Shown here: positions 49,501-61,100 of the stretch, piece after piece
Layout: every line of letters begins with the position of its first letter
How positions within the stretch are numbered: position 1 is the first letter of the stretch
Origin: Carya illinoinensis
Lineage: Eukaryota > Streptophyta > Magnoliopsida > Fagales > Juglandaceae
Reading direction: 5' to 3'
Length of the DNA: 64,000 nt
NCBI RefSeq assembly: GCF_018687715.1
Contig: NC_056758.1
Coordinates: 11,837,501-11,901,500, forward strand
Position numbers and translations under genes: made by a program
Notes under the pieces: generated by a model
Database searches by the model: none
Told to the model about the DNA's origin: nothing
The model's input: only the letters and a program-made list of their open reading frames with translations

Positions 49501-50321
49501 TTTAGTTATCAATTATTTTTGTCTTATGTTGTTGCTTTTCCTTACAAATCTTGTTTAGATCCTAACCCATCGTTCTGATAGGTTGCTCAACTAAGAGTTG
49601 AAAACTCTTCCCTTTTAAAGCGTCTTACTGAGATCACCCAGAAGTACAATGAAGCAGCTGTTGACAATAGAGTTTTAAAAGCAGATGTCGAAACATTGAG
49701 AGCAAAGGTAAGCTTTTCACTTTGATTGTTCTGTTTTTTAACTTGGGTTTCTTGCCTGATGGGCATGCATCAAGACCTACAACGCACTCTCCATGGCAAA
49801 CTATGGATTAAACTAGGGATTAAGCCTGTGTGTTATAAACTATGGATTAAATCTGGATGATTAAAGGAACCTAATTCAAGAACAAACCAGATTATTGATT
49901 ATTTCTATCCTTTTGATTATATTTCCAGGTTAAGATGGCAGAGGAGACTGTCAAAAGAATTACTGGACTGAACCCGTTGTTCCATGCCATGTCTGATATA
50001 TCCTCAATGGGAATGCCATCAATTAATGGAAGCCCTTCTGATACATCAACGGATGCTGCTGTGCCTGTGCAAGATAACTCAAATCATCACTTTTTTCAAC
50101 CTAGTATGAACAATAATATGCCCACTCATGATATGGGAGTCAACCATGGCTTGGCAGACGTTACTTCTGTTGAAAATGTGCAGCGGAATTCTACAGTAGC
50201 TGCAGCAGGAGGAAGCAAGATGGAAAGAACAGCCTCCATGCAGCGAGTGGCTAGTTTGGAGCATCTTGAGAAGCGGATCCGGGGCACAAGTCCTTGTGGA
50301 ACCCAGTCCAATGGGGAGTAG
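43535..50321 (+). CDS. Group C bZIP transcription factor (CPRF2/bZIP63-like), six exons
   Basis: Exons 43535-44008, 47160-47256, 48642-48849, 49415-49490, 49582-49707 and 49929-50321 join with GT-AG introns in correct phase to 458 codons (457 aa), a normal length. It binds ACGT-core DNA as a dimer in the nucleus. The start [15 protein letters not shown] is characteristic of CPRF2-type proteins. The basic region has N264-x7-R272 within [14 protein letters not shown]. The zipper heptads are L282, L289, L296, I303, A310, L317 and L324. An acidic segment ([11 protein letters not shown]) precedes the basic region. The C-terminal [14 protein letters not shown] contains Ser430 and Ser436 in the context of SnRK1 sites known from Arabidopsis bZIP63, and RSESEW near residue 45 resembles its N-terminal site. 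Introns 1 and 2 are long and hold several retroposons. No disabling change seen. Confidence 0.93.
45584..45859 (+). mobile_element. tRNA-derived SINE with 17-bp target duplication
   Basis: The SINE body is 45601-45842, flanked by identical 'atcttggcttcatccaa' copies (45584-45600 and 45843-45859). It has a box A-like TGGCTCAAGTGG (45613-45624) and a box B-like GGTTCAAATTC (45670-45680), spacing as in tRNA promoters. It ends in 'gtgccaat' plus poly(A). Same orientation as the host gene. Confidence 0.92.
46791..46976 (+). mobile_element. 5'-truncated LINE insertion with 11-bp target duplication
   Basis: A 164-bp LINE 3' end (46802-46965), with 'tcatttgtatgaataaaatctacttattactcataaaataaaa', ends in an A-rich tail. 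It is flanked by CTCATCTACTT at 46791-46801 and 46966-46976. Inserted in gene orientation in intron 1. Confidence 0.85.
47893..48074. mobile_element. 172-bp TRIM-like solo LTR in bZIP intron 2
   Basis: Element 47898-48069 starts TGTAATACCCC and ends GGCGTTACA (TGTAA/TTACA inverted ends). Both sides carry GTTGT (47893-47897 and 48070-48074). It contains 'cccacattgcttgggaagg' and 'ctctttataagg', phrases I associate with small plant LTRs. No coding sequence. Confidence 0.85.
48571..48629 (+). mobile_element. 21-bp micro-retroposon beside the exon 3 splice acceptor
   Basis: A perfect 19-bp duplication, attcttgtagtttaaaata (48571-48589 and 48611-48629), flanks 'acttataaaaaaaaaaaaaaa' (48590-48610). 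This looks like the last few bases of a LINE 3' end plus poly(A). The downstream copy ends 12 bases before exon 3 (48642). Confidence 0.8.
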
Positions 50322-51984
50322 TAGCAAGTAGAACAACTCAGATGTGAAGAAGCATCTTCCTTAGGATGATTTTGAGAATGATCTCACTGCAGTACTATTA
50401 TTGGTTTTGCTGCATGTAAGAAAGCCTATTTTTTTTGTTGAAAGGGGAAGAAAAATGCCGTTACTTGAACCTCTATGTATTCAACTTTACTGAACATTGT
50501 GAATGATAAATTTGACACTATTCTGTCAATATGAACTCCTAACAACACTGGGGATGAATAAGATATAGCAAATTTCCGATTGATGATCTCCATGATGACT
50601 GCTTTTGATATCTTTAAGAGCTATGAATCTATTGTTTATCTTAAACAATAACCAGCACGGCTATCGCTTGTCAAAGTTGTTCCTTGTACTGGTGCTTGAT
50701 GGAGCCTAAAGAGCTCAAGCAAACCCGTAAGTGACGCTAAGGTCAAGGAATGGAACTAAATGACATGTCCTAGCCCTGCGGCTGCAAGGGCTGCAATTAG
50801 CCATTAAGGTGGCACGTCGTCTTCTAGGCCCATGTAAATCAAACGAGCTTTTAGATAAATCTATGAACTCTCAGATTGGAAAAAGTAGTAACAAAAGACC
50901 CAATTGATTTTTTAATGTTTCTCTAACTCTCTCGTGGTCATGAGAAGCTCGACGCACTTATCAATTTACACAGAGAGAAGGACAAAGATACAATGAACGC
51001 AAAGACGATAGCTTCAGATGTTGGGCTTAACACTGAAATCTCAGTTGCCGCAGCTTTTATAGCAAAAGAGAAGGCCAACAATGCCACCAACATTGCCACA
51101 AAGACTCATCTCTAAGAGAGATTGATTTTGAAACCTTTAACGACTATCTAATCAGATCGGTTTTCAAGAAGAAACTGCCACTTTGTTTAGGTGGTCATGA
51201 AAGTTTTCAAAACTATCGGAACCAAACCCATAGTCTCGAACGATTGGTTGGGCCAAATAGTCCGAATCCTTCCTCGAAAGCATTTTGCCATTGAAAAAAT
51301 CTACACAACCTCCTAACACCCCAACATCTCACTCTTTTTTAATTTTTTAATATTTTTTTTTGAATTTATTCTTTTTAAATTAATTTAATTATTTTATTCA
51401 TTATTTATATATTAAATATTTAATAAAAAATAAAATAATAAAAATTAAAAAAAAAGTGAGGTGTTGAGGTGTTGGGTGGTTGTGTAGCAAAACCCTTTGC
51501 CTTTTTGGAGCAGAACACAATGGATATAAGGACGGAAAAAAAAAAAAGAAAAAGGGCCAACAATTGGGAAGATGGACTTGCAAAATTGGGAGCAAATGGC
51601 TATAACGCCACGCTCTCATCAGCCTCTCAACTCCCAAATAATGTAACTGCTTAGAAATAAAAGTTTTTGGATAATGTTACTTATAGTTATAGAGTATATA
51701 AATATCGTATAGTCATTTTAATAAAGATTAAAATTTATTATTAAAAAATTAAATTTTTTGTCATGTGGGTTCTATATGTACTTATTTTTTTAAAAAAAGA
51801 TTACACGGCGCTTAAGAACTTCACAACTGTAAATATCATTTTTCATTTTTTTTATTTGATTTTACAAAAGTGTTGGTATTATATTTTTGTAACTCAAAAC
51901 ATTTTCTTTTATAAATGATATTTCAAGTGAGAGTTATTAATAAAAATAAGAGTACCATCCTTCTATAAAACATTTTTAAAAATT
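50322..51984. other. bZIP 3' UTR and intergenic sequence
   Basis: The first 300 bases after the stop are a likely 3' UTR. Beyond that I see no gene, only an A/T-rich stretch at about 51340-51460. Confidence 0.5.
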
Positions 51985-52199
51985 TAGGTGCGGTTTCAAT
52001 AGTGAGTTATAATGAGATAAATTAAGATAAAAGTTGAAAATTAAAAAAATATTATTAGAATATTATTTTTTAATATTATTATTATTTTAATATTTGAAAA
52101 AAATTAAATTATTTATTATATTTATGTAAAAATTAAAAAAATTATAACAATGAGATGAAACGATATTAGGTGAAATGATTTTTATATCCAAACAGGGCC
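51985..52199. mobile_element. MITE copy D (inverted relative to copy B)
   Basis: Ends in ATCCAAACAGGGCC (reverse complement GGCCCTGTTTGGAT, matching the start of copy B). The other end has 'aatagtgagttataatgagat'. AT-rich interior in common with the other copies. Confidence 0.65.
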
Positions 52200-52416
52200 G
52201 AAGGGTTGTATGACAAATAAATAGAAAAAATTGGCGGTAAGATTAAAAAAAAAAAGTAAATAAAACTAGTAGATTTTGAAATATATAAACCCTTCAAAAA
52301 AAAAAAAAAATTATTATCATTGATGAAGGTGAATTGGTCCGTAGATTTTAGCGCATCAAAACAGAATTCGACTCCATTCCTGACGCAACTCTGCTGCATT
52401 TGTTGGATGTTTCTAT

Positions 52417-54390
52417 ATGCATTGGTGTGGACGAGGTATTCGCTCTCTTAGTTCGTGTTCAACAAAAAACATCCACACCAACTGGGATCCAACTGCATCG
52501 CTCCAACTCAATCACGCGGCTCTTGTTTTGCTCGAGAAATGCAGCACAAGGGAGCATTTCAAGCAGATATTGGGGCAGATTATGAGGAGCAATCTCGTTG
52601 GTCAAACGTTTCCCATGAGCAGGCTTCTCTTTTTCTCAGCAATCTCACGTCCCGAAAACCTGGACATGGCTCTCCGGCTTTTCGATCATTATACTCCACA
52701 TCCCAATCTCTACATTTACAACACCATGATCTCCGCCTTATCATCTTTCTCTATCAGTCAATCATTTGCTCTCTACTGTTCAATGCTCTCGTCTGGTATT
52801 TACCCAGATAAGCACACTCTCCTTTACCTTCTCCAAGCGTCCCAACGTATATCGGAAGCCAAACAGATCCACTGCCATGCCGTTGTTACAGGCTTGTTGT
52901 CGTATGGTTATCTGCAAAACTCCCTGGTGAAAATATATTTGGAGAATGGACTCTTGGGGCTTGCACATCAGGTGTTCCGCCATATGCCTGTACTAGATGT
53001 TGTATCATTTAACATTTTGATTGTTGGTTATGCGAAGAGGGGATACAGTTTTGACGCTTTGGATCTGTTCTTTGAAATGGTCGGTTCAGGGCTTGAACCT
53101 GATGAGTTTACGATAGTGGGTCTTCTTGTGTCTTGTGGGCAGTTAGGAAATGCAAAACTAGGGAAGTCTGTTCATTCATGGATTGAGAAGAGGAAGTACA
53201 TTCGTTCTTCGAATTTGATCTTGGGTAATGCTCTTCTTGATATGTATGCCAAATGCAAGAAATTGGAGTTTGCTCAAAGAGTTTTTGATGCATTAGTGGA
53301 GAAGGACATCATTTCATGGAACACCATGATTGCAGGATATGCCAAGGTTGGGCAATTGGACCTTGCCCGCAGTTCTTTCAATCAAATGCCCAAGAGGAAT
53401 CTTTTCTCTTGGAATTCTTTAATGTCTGGCTACTCCCAGAAGGGTGATTATATGATGGTAATGAATTTATTTAATAGCATGGTTGGGGATAATGTTAGGC
53501 CTGATAATGTTACTATGGCAATCTTGGTCCATGCTGCAGCAGAAATTGGAGGACTGGATCAAGGGAAATCGATACATAGCTGGGTGGTTAGGATGCAGAT
53601 AAAAGTAGATGCATTTTTGGGTTCATCATTAGTAGACATGTACTGCAAGTGTGGAAGCATTGGAAGAGCTTTTATGGTTTTCAGGGGGCTAACTGAAAAA
53701 GATGTTAATGTATGGACGACTATGATTACTGGATTTGCATTCCATGGTTATGGGAGCAAAGCTCTTGAACTGTTCTCCGAGATGCAGGGGGATGTACTGC
53801 CAAATGAGGTGACATTTGTTGCTGTTCTTACTGCTTGTAGTCACAGTGGACTTGTGGATGAAGGGCTCAAAATATTCAATAGCATGAAAAGAAATTATGG
53901 TATTCAACCAGGACTCGAGCACTATGGGTGTTTGGTGGATCTTTTTGCAAGAGCAGGGCGGCTGGCTGAAGCTAAAATTGTGATTGACAAGATGCCAATG
54001 GAACCAAGTCAATCCATATGGGGATCAGTTGTGGGTGCTTGTAGAGCTCATGGAAACATGGAACTAGCAGAGATAGCTTTGAGAGAGTTGCTAAAGTCAG
54101 AACCTAACGAATCAGGCGGATATATTTTATTATCAAACATATATGCTACTTGGGGAAGATGGAGCTGTTCAGACAAGATAAGGGAACTCATGGAAAGCAG
54201 GGGAGTAAAGAAGACAGCTGGTTGCAGCAGTGTAGTTGTTGATGGAGTTTTTCATGATTTTGTAGCAGTGGATAAGCAGCATCCGAGATGGGAGGATATT
54301 CAGTCCATATTGAATTGTCTAAAAAGTGAAATGAAGTCCACTGCTGATTTTTCATTCAACTTTTTGCACACGCTGCTAGACCCATGTTGA
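52417..54390 (+). CDS. Pentatricopeptide repeat protein, PLS class with E/E+ end
   Basis: Intron-less frame of 657 aa. PPR proteins bind organellar RNA; PLS-class members with E/E+ ends usually serve C-to-U RNA editing. Visible repeats include HPNLYIYNTMISALSS (95-110), LDVVSFNILIVGYAKRGYS (193-211), LEPDEFTIVGLLVSC (226-240) and LGNALLDMYAKCKKLEFAQRVF (269-290). Others are KDIISWNTMIAGYAKVG (296-312), NLFSWNSLMSGYSQKGD (328-344), KDVNVWTTMITGFAFHG (428-444) and PNEVTFVAVLTACSHSGLVDEG (462-483). The E domain spans about 533-605 (WGSVVGACRAHGNMELAE, GGYILLSNIYA) and E+ about 606-640 (VFHDFVAVDKQHP). No DYW domain follows, so editing would need a DYW partner in trans. The N-terminus (RGIRSLSSCSTKN) is rich in basic and hydroxylated residues, fitting a mitochondrial presequence. 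It recalls Arabidopsis At3g04750, unverified. Confidence 0.92.
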   Translation: MHWCGRGIRSLSSCSTKNIHTNWDPTASLQLNHAALVLLEKCSTREHFKQILGQIMRSNLVGQTFPMSRLLFFSAISRPENLDMALRLFDHYTPHPNLYIYNTMISALSSFSISQSFALYCSMLSSGIYPDKHTLLYLLQASQRISEAKQIHCHAVVTGLLSYGYLQNSLVKIYLENGLLGLAHQVFRHMPVLDVVSFNILIVGYAKRGYSFDALDLFFEMVGSGLEPDEFTIVGLLVSCGQLGNAKLGKSVHSWIEKRKYIRSSNLILGNALLDMYAKCKKLEFAQRVFDALVEKDIISWNTMIAGYAKVGQLDLARSSFNQMPKRNLFSWNSLMSGYSQKGDYMMVMNLFNSMVGDNVRPDNVTMAILVHAAAEIGGLDQGKSIHSWVVRMQIKVDAFLGSSLVDMYCKCGSIGRAFMVFRGLTEKDVNVWTTMITGFAFHGYGSKALELFSEMQGDVLPNEVTFVAVLTACSHSGLVDEGLKIFNSMKRNYGIQPGLEHYGCLVDLFARAGRLAEAKIVIDKMPMEPSQSIWGSVVGACRAHGNMELAEIALRELLKSEPNESGGYILLSNIYATWGRWSCSDKIRELMESRGVKKTAGCSSVVVDGVFHDFVAVDKQHPRWEDIQSILNCLKSEMKSTADFSFNFLHTLLDPC

Positions 54391-55032
54391 TTTCTGTTTA
54401 TGTTTGAAGCTTCCTCTTTGACAATGGTGATGCATAGATTTCTAATTTGCTGGTCACGTGAAATTAAAATTCTCGGAAGATATCCTTTGGTAGATTTTCT
54501 CCCTCGGAACTACATCTTCAGGAAATTACCTGGTGGATTCTTGTTTAATGAGCAATTTCCCAAGCATAACGAGGCTACTGTTAAATCCTATCATCACGAG
54601 CTAGGCTGAGAATATAAGGAGCTCAGAAGTCAGAACTAAGGACTGCTTCAAGCTGTCAAGAATTCCATGGCACATAGAAGTGCTGTCTCTGCTGACTGCC
54701 AGGAGCAGGTATCATCCCCATATGATATTACAGGGATGCATTCTTTTTCTAAACAGGCTAGCTCCTAGTCCAGTTCCCACCCAACGCTTCTTCCCGCAGC
54801 ATTTCTACTTTGACCGGCATTTCCTCCGTTTCTGTAGACCCTCTTGATTTAAAGGTATTTGCGGCCTTAGCAAAACGAAGATCTAATCACTAAGCTAACA
54901 AAGGATGCTAAATTGCGTGGATGAACAGCTATTGTACTTTGATTTGTTTTCCATATAGAATCTATATTCCAGAAATGAAAGTATCCTGAAATGATTTGGC
55001 ACTTTAGAATGTTAGGAAAAGGTATAGAGCAA
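54391..55032. other. Sequence downstream of the PPR gene
   Basis: Likely 3' UTR followed by intergenic sequence. No gene seen. Confidence 0.5.
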
Positions 55033-55370
55033 GTTCACACTAGGGGTGTACAAGAAACCAGCGAACCGACCTCCACCGACCCAGAAGCCGGAACCGGCGA
55101 AGAACCGGTCGGCTAGCGGTAGAAATAAATAGAAACCGATCACGGTCGGTTCGGTCCCGGTTCGCCCACACAGAAAACCGGTAAACCGACCGACCGTATA
55201 TAGATTTTCTGTAAATATATATCTTATATAAAAACGACGCCGTTTCATAAATGAGTAACAAAAAAAATAAGTGGGATGATTCCGTTTGGTTGGGAACGGG
55301 TTAGGGTTATTACCCTTCCCGTTCCTAGTTCCCCCCTTCCCTCTCCCTATTTTCTTCTGCCGCCCCTCCG

Positions 55371-55430
<60 letters not shown>
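55371..55430. repeat. (TC)n microsatellite inside the hAT leader
   Basis: About 30 uninterrupted TC units. Confidence 0.95.
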
Positions 55431-55432
<2 letters not shown>

Positions 55433-56047
55433 AGTCTCTCACTCCGTGACGGTCTTCGTTGAACGGCGCCACAGAGCTGAATCGGTGAATCGCCGCAGTA
55501 TAATAGTATTCTTCACTCCGTGACTCTCTCGCAAGCCGGTCTCTGTGAGTATTCTTCATTTCTTCTTACTTCTTAGTGTATAGTGTATACTATATATTAT
55601 AATTTATATAATCTGTTATATATATAATTATAAATTTTAATCTGTTATATATATTACATATATAATCTATTATATGCTTAGCATAAATCGTATAATGTAA
55701 TAATGTGTATATATATTGAATCTGTTATAATGCGTATAATGTGTATATATATAATGTACATAAATATAATCTGTTTTATATATATATATACTTTGTTATA
55801 TATTAACTTATATAATCTGTTGTGTAATGTGTATATATATAATTATTAATTTGTTAATATATAATATGTTAGGGCTTGTTAATTATTTATATAAATTAAG
55901 AGAAGATGAGTGAACAACTTAGATTAGAGTCTTAGACTTGTGATGTTTGTCATGTTGCAAACTAGCTGCTGGGATATTTTGTGTTATGTTTGCCAATTTT
56001 CAAATTTGTGATGTTGTATAACATTTATATTTTGTTTTATAATTTAG

Positions 56048-56752
56048 ATGGATTCTTCTTCGTCTCCTATTGATGTTGATACAAATGAAACTCAACCAAC
56101 CATTAATTTGGAAGAAGATGTGAGAGAGACCAATGTTTCAAAACCCTCTAGTGCCCCTACTAGTAGTACTTGTCCATTATCTAAGAAACGGAAAGGGACG
56201 GACAAGTCGATTGTATGGGATCATTTTACGAAGGTGGATGGTTGTCCTGTAGATGATCCAAAAGCTAAATGTAATTATTGTGACAAGATGTATGCTTGCC
56301 ACTCAAAGAGGAACGGAACTTCAACGATGCAAAATCATTTACCTTTATGTCGTAAAAATCTTCATAAACGTGAACCTTTGGATAGGTATTAAAAAACATT
56401 GACAGGTGAGGCATCACCTGAGGAGGGGGTTGGAAAGAATGATGGTAGTACATTAAGGACTCTTATAACCCACAAATTTAGTGAAGAGATTGCCAGGTTG
56501 GCTATTGCAAAAATGATAATTGTTGATGAAATGCCATTTAGGGTTGTTGAAGGACAGGGATTTAGAAAATTTGCTTGGTCTCTTGAATCCCGGTTTAAAG
56601 TTCTATGTCGTGTCATAGTTACAAGAGATTGTATGAAGTTGTATGAAGTAGAAAAGGGAAAACTTAAAAAAGTGTTTAGAGATGGTGGCATGGATAATGT
56701 GGAGAGCTTTGTAGTAGAATCGGGTAATGTTTTCAAATTTTCATTGTAATTT
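56048..56752 (+). pseudogene. hAT transposase N-terminus with BED zinc finger, truncated
   Basis: The 114-codon frame 56048-56392 has an acidic, Ser/Thr-rich leader, then KRKGTDKSIVWDHFTK. A BED finger follows: CNYCDKMYACHSKRNGTSTM with NHLPLC, giving the Cys-Cys-His-Cys ligands. After DRY a TAA stop (56390-56392) replaces the expected Gln. The same frame then reads KTLTGEASPEEG, FSEEIARLAIAKMIIVDEMPFRVVEGQGF and ARDCMKLYEVEK-like residues to about 56720, as in hAT transposases. A possible intron to about 56812 leads to ELTAQSNVTSIDD. The RNase H-like catalytic core and dimerisation domain are absent. The first frame could still yield a small DNA-binding protein. Confidence 0.8.
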
Positions 56753-57419
56753 AATTTTGCATATTTTTCGTCATATGAATTCACTAACATTTGATATTTT
56801 ATTCTTATAGAGCTGACCGCACAATCGAATGTGACAAGTATTGATGATTGAAGATTGAAAGCTTGAAGCAATAATGAGTGAACTTGAAGATCGATATTCT
56901 TAATTTTTTGCATTGTTGCTATGTTTAAGTCTTTAAGACAATTTGTTTTCATTTATTTATGTTATTTTTTTACTTGCATTTTTGCTATGCTTAAAACAAC
57001 TTGGCTTGTTTTTCAAATTTGTAATATGTAATATTAAATATCTAGTGAAGTTGTTTTTATTTATTTTTAATTATGTAGTAAGTAATATAGTAATTAGTTA
57101 GTTAATATGATGAATGCTTTGGTTATTTATTATTTTTATTTATTTATAATATGAATTATGATGAATGATGAATTTACAAGATCTTAGATGATGAATTGAA
57201 TTATTAGTTAAAAACAAAAAATTAAAAAGATGTTGGATGATGAATTCAGGAAAAATATATCTATATATAAAAAAAAAAAAGCCCAAACATATTGGATAAA
57301 AGGTCTAAAACTGGGCCCAAAACCCACGGCCCAAACAGGCGAACCGACCGGAACTGGCCGGCAAAGGAACCGGTCGGTTTTCTCCCCCAGCACAGTCGGT
57401 TTTCACCCCTAGTTCACAC

Positions 57420-58113
57420 CTTGCAATAGAGCACAATGATACTAAGGAGGATAAAAATTAGATTTGGCAGCATAACTATACAACATCAATGCCAAGAAAC
57501 GTAAAGGCATCAACAACAATAAACTCTAGTATTCTGTATACTGCAAAATGTCCTCAAAGTTGCATTCAGAGGCTCGTTGTTGTCGAATAGCTTTCAGAGA
57601 AAATGAGCATTTTTTTTTTCCTTTATTTTCCTTTTTCTTTTGAGGGTATGCAAGTCTCTAGTCAAGAAGATGAGCATCTTGCCAGTGTACGTTGGGGGCT
57701 TACAACTCCAACAGAACATATTTTCTTTAGAGTTGGTAGCTTATGGTCATATGTGAACTGTACTAGAAAACCAATACACGAATTTTCAAATACAACTTAC
57801 ACCCTAATTTATCGGATGATCTAGGTCCAAAAATATCGTCTAGCCTATTAGAGATCTAAGTCATCTAATTAATTCTGCTCCATATTGACTGTCCATCTCT
57901 CCAAAAGCTCTGAACATTTATCATTCGAGCTTCTTATATCATCTATTACCAGGGTCCTCTTCCCCCATGACTGCAAGTTTCACTGTTTCTCCAATTCGCA
58001 TAAACTGAGAGAAAATTTTAGAAGTTGTCGCAAACCAACACATCCCCAAAAGTTTCACTGCCAAATGCCAATTGTCGAGAATCATATGTTGCTAGTGAAA
58101 GTGACCGAAATAG
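57420..58113. other. Intergenic, nothing recognised
   Basis: Short unsupported frames only. Confidence 0.5.
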
Positions 58114-61100
58114 TTACGTTGTCCCAGAGCTTGCTGTAAACCCACCACCATCCCTTAAACCTTGAAGGCACAAATGCAGTGTTCTTTGCACACCATCTGC
58201 TACTAATCTCAATCTTCCTTGACTCACATCTGCTGGCGAAGATCCATTAACCTCCACAGCTCGAGCAACCCTCTGTTTACATTTCTCCCAGTCATCAACA
58301 CGAAACCAACAAGCTTGACCCCCATGGCTTCCTTCCACATCAAGGAAAGATACGCTAGGGTTTTCCCCAAATAAATATCTGAGCCTCACAGAAACAGAGT
58401 AGGGCAACCAATCGGCACCTCCAGCAGCATATTTATGTGGGTATGTGTGTGGGATCTAGAACAACAGTTAGTGCAAAATCAACAGAGTTATGGGGCCAAT
58501 CATAATGGATATTGCTTTTGGCCTCAAATGAATTCTCGGAGCTATTCTCTTTATTCAACCCAGTATGATTTTCAAGACATAATTCAATACGTGGTTTCTG
58601 TGCAGGAGCTATGTCTCCACCCTGTGCCTAATGTCTCCACCCTGTGCCAGGGCTAATCCTTTATTCCATGCTATTAGTTTCAAGAATTCTCTAAGAATAG
58701 ATCAGATGGGTAAGGTGAGAAGAGTAATGAATGAAGCAACACGTGAAGCATCATAGGGCTCTGATGCAACGCGGGGACTGAAGTAATCGCATATCTCACT
58801 TATTTCAAAATGAGCTAGTTCCTCTTGGGCCATTGAGTTTTGCTGCTGCTGCTACTGTTGATGGAAGCGTTTCACACTAAGGACTTGAAGAAGAAGTTGA
58901 ACTCTGTGGACATTTACAGCAAATACATAGCCGCTGCGGAAAGACATGAAATCAGATCCAGCAACCCTGCAACTTGAGAACTAATTAAAGGCAAGGAAAT
59001 AGTGAATATCCTCAAGGTAATCTATATTGAAGCAGCACTGGGATGCTTCTTCTATACAATGTAAGAAACAAACTCATGAGAACACAAGCATTTAAAAACT
59101 TTAGGCAATCTATAAGCATAATACCTCAAATTGCCAACAGTTAAAGTTAAGTGTGGATGGCAAGGTCCAAGCAATGAATTCAAAAAGAGCTAAAAGGGTG
59201 AGATGAACTACAATTATGCATTAGAGGGCCATAAAAAATTATATATGCTTTAAGTTGAGAATTCAAAAAATCTGAGTGGATCAAGTACCTCAATACTGAT
59301 GGGTGAGTAGCATAAATCAAAATCGATCCAAAAGTTTTATATCCATACTCAGGAAAATGAACAGATATATAGAACTCAATGGCATTTGTGAGGAGAAAGC
59401 AAGAACCAGATGATCCAAAGTCTTATTACATGTCCAAGACAGCCCACATCCAGATCAACAAACACATTATCCACGTCTCAAAACTTCAGGAACCTCATCC
59501 CTGAAGATTTAACATTCATCCATTTGCTTTTCATATTCCAATTCTGGTACAACCATTATTGTTCTGAGATAAAATCCCACTATGAGATTTCCACTAGTTT
59601 CTACATGCACATCTTTGATTTGATTTGGATTTATCATTGATCATAATCTAAATAAATTAAGTATTATGAAAGTTATAGAGCATACCACCAAAGATTGTGT
59701 GCACTATTCTATGAATAACATGAGAGACAACCAAAATCTTGAAAAAAAAGGAAGTTTCAAAGATGTGAACAATAGAAACAGTCTACCAGAAGACTCATTT
59801 GAACTCTTACCCTACAAAGAAGCGCAAGGCGGGCTACTCCAGATTCAAAAGTGCACCTTCGTTGTCTTTCAAAATTGATCCTAGGATCTCTTTCAAAAGA
59901 TGAGGCAGCTGGGCAAAAAGCCATAGCACTCCAAGGTACTTGAGAATACCTCTTACAACCTTCTTAAGGGCAACAAGAGGAACCCAGCCACCTCCATAAC
60001 CGCCATCATCCCCAAGACCAATAATAGTAGTATTTAGTTCTCCTCTCACATGTGCTGGGGCACTTGTGCCTGGGGATCTATGAAAAGCCACTCCAGAGCC
60101 CACAACAACTAAACTTGAAGATCCTGAAAGAGCATTTCCCACATGGTTCAAACCAGCTATTTGATTTTCTTGGCCTCGCAGTTGCTGCTAAACTAAGGAG
60201 GTTAACTCTGTTTCCATTGGCAGCAGACAATTGAAAACCTGAACTTGGGTTTTGAATTTTTGGATTTTCAAGTCCACCCACCAGCTGTTGGCCAATGGTG
60301 AAATTAAGATCTAATCCATTTAGATCTTGAGCAACATGCTCCATGATAAAAAGATGAAACTGTGGACATGGTAATGACCCTCCAATTGAAGAGCCTCCCT
60401 TTGGTGGAGTCGCTGGCTGCAACCATACCTAATCTCTTGCAAAGCAGCACGTGTCAACTGTAAAGTTTTTGCGATATATGATTTGTATCCAGTATGGACT
60501 ACGCAACACAACAGAGACATCAATGGGCAACAATGAGCTTTGGACAATGCCAGGGCCACCACGACCAGCGGCAGCTAACATTGCAGCTCCATGAAGGCCC
60601 TGATTGGCAAGGTTGCTTGTAACAGAAGATGCAGCTGGGTTCCCTACAAGAACAAAACCAGCCTGACTGACATTCATGGCTGAATTGCCAGGCAAGAGAC
60701 CCAGAGATGATGTCAAGTACCTTGCCTGTTTTGGGATAGAAGACATAGCTGCTATGACCCCAGGGACCCCTGGAACAGGACCCGCACGTGCAGGTCGAGT
60801 TGCAGCTGCAACAGCATGCAAGGGCCCTGCAGTCAGACGAATACAATCCAGAAGGGATGCAACTTCAGCCCCATTTATAAAATCTTCAAGCAACTGTACA
60901 GACAGAAGAGACTCAATGTATAAATGCATGTTAAAATTAATTTTTAGGGGGAGGGGGTGGAACGGGAAGCGCCAACAGCTAGATTCTAAAGTAATTTTTT
61001 TTTTTCCAGTCACAATCATAAAAATTAGAAAATTAGGATTTTTTTCCCTTTTTATGCTTGAGCTTCTGTTAAACATTTTGACATTAATCTAAGCTGTCTG

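Larger units (their letters stand above)
55041..57411 (+). mobile_element. hAT element, 2371 bp, internally deleted
   Basis: Starts TAGGGGTGTACAAGAAACC and ends AGTCGGTTTTCACCCCTA, flanked by a perfect GTTCACAC duplication (55033-55040 and 57412-57419). CCGG/ACCGAC-rich subterminal segments lie at both ends. Inside are a (TC)n run, an AT-rich leader, a BED-finger ORF and a short transposase C-terminal tail. The catalytic body of a hAT transposase is missing, so this is a deletion derivative. The exact duplication implies a fairly recent insertion. Confidence 0.93.

Noticed and set aside
55012..55261. Minus-strand frames rich in Gly, Arg and Phe at the hAT left end
   Set aside because: They arise from the CCGG/ACCGAC-rich subterminal repeats of the hAT element.
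60520..60846. Cys-rich 108-codon minus-strand frame as a small secreted protein
   Set aside because: It is an alternative frame of the MED14 exon, whose true frame matches conserved MED14 residues.
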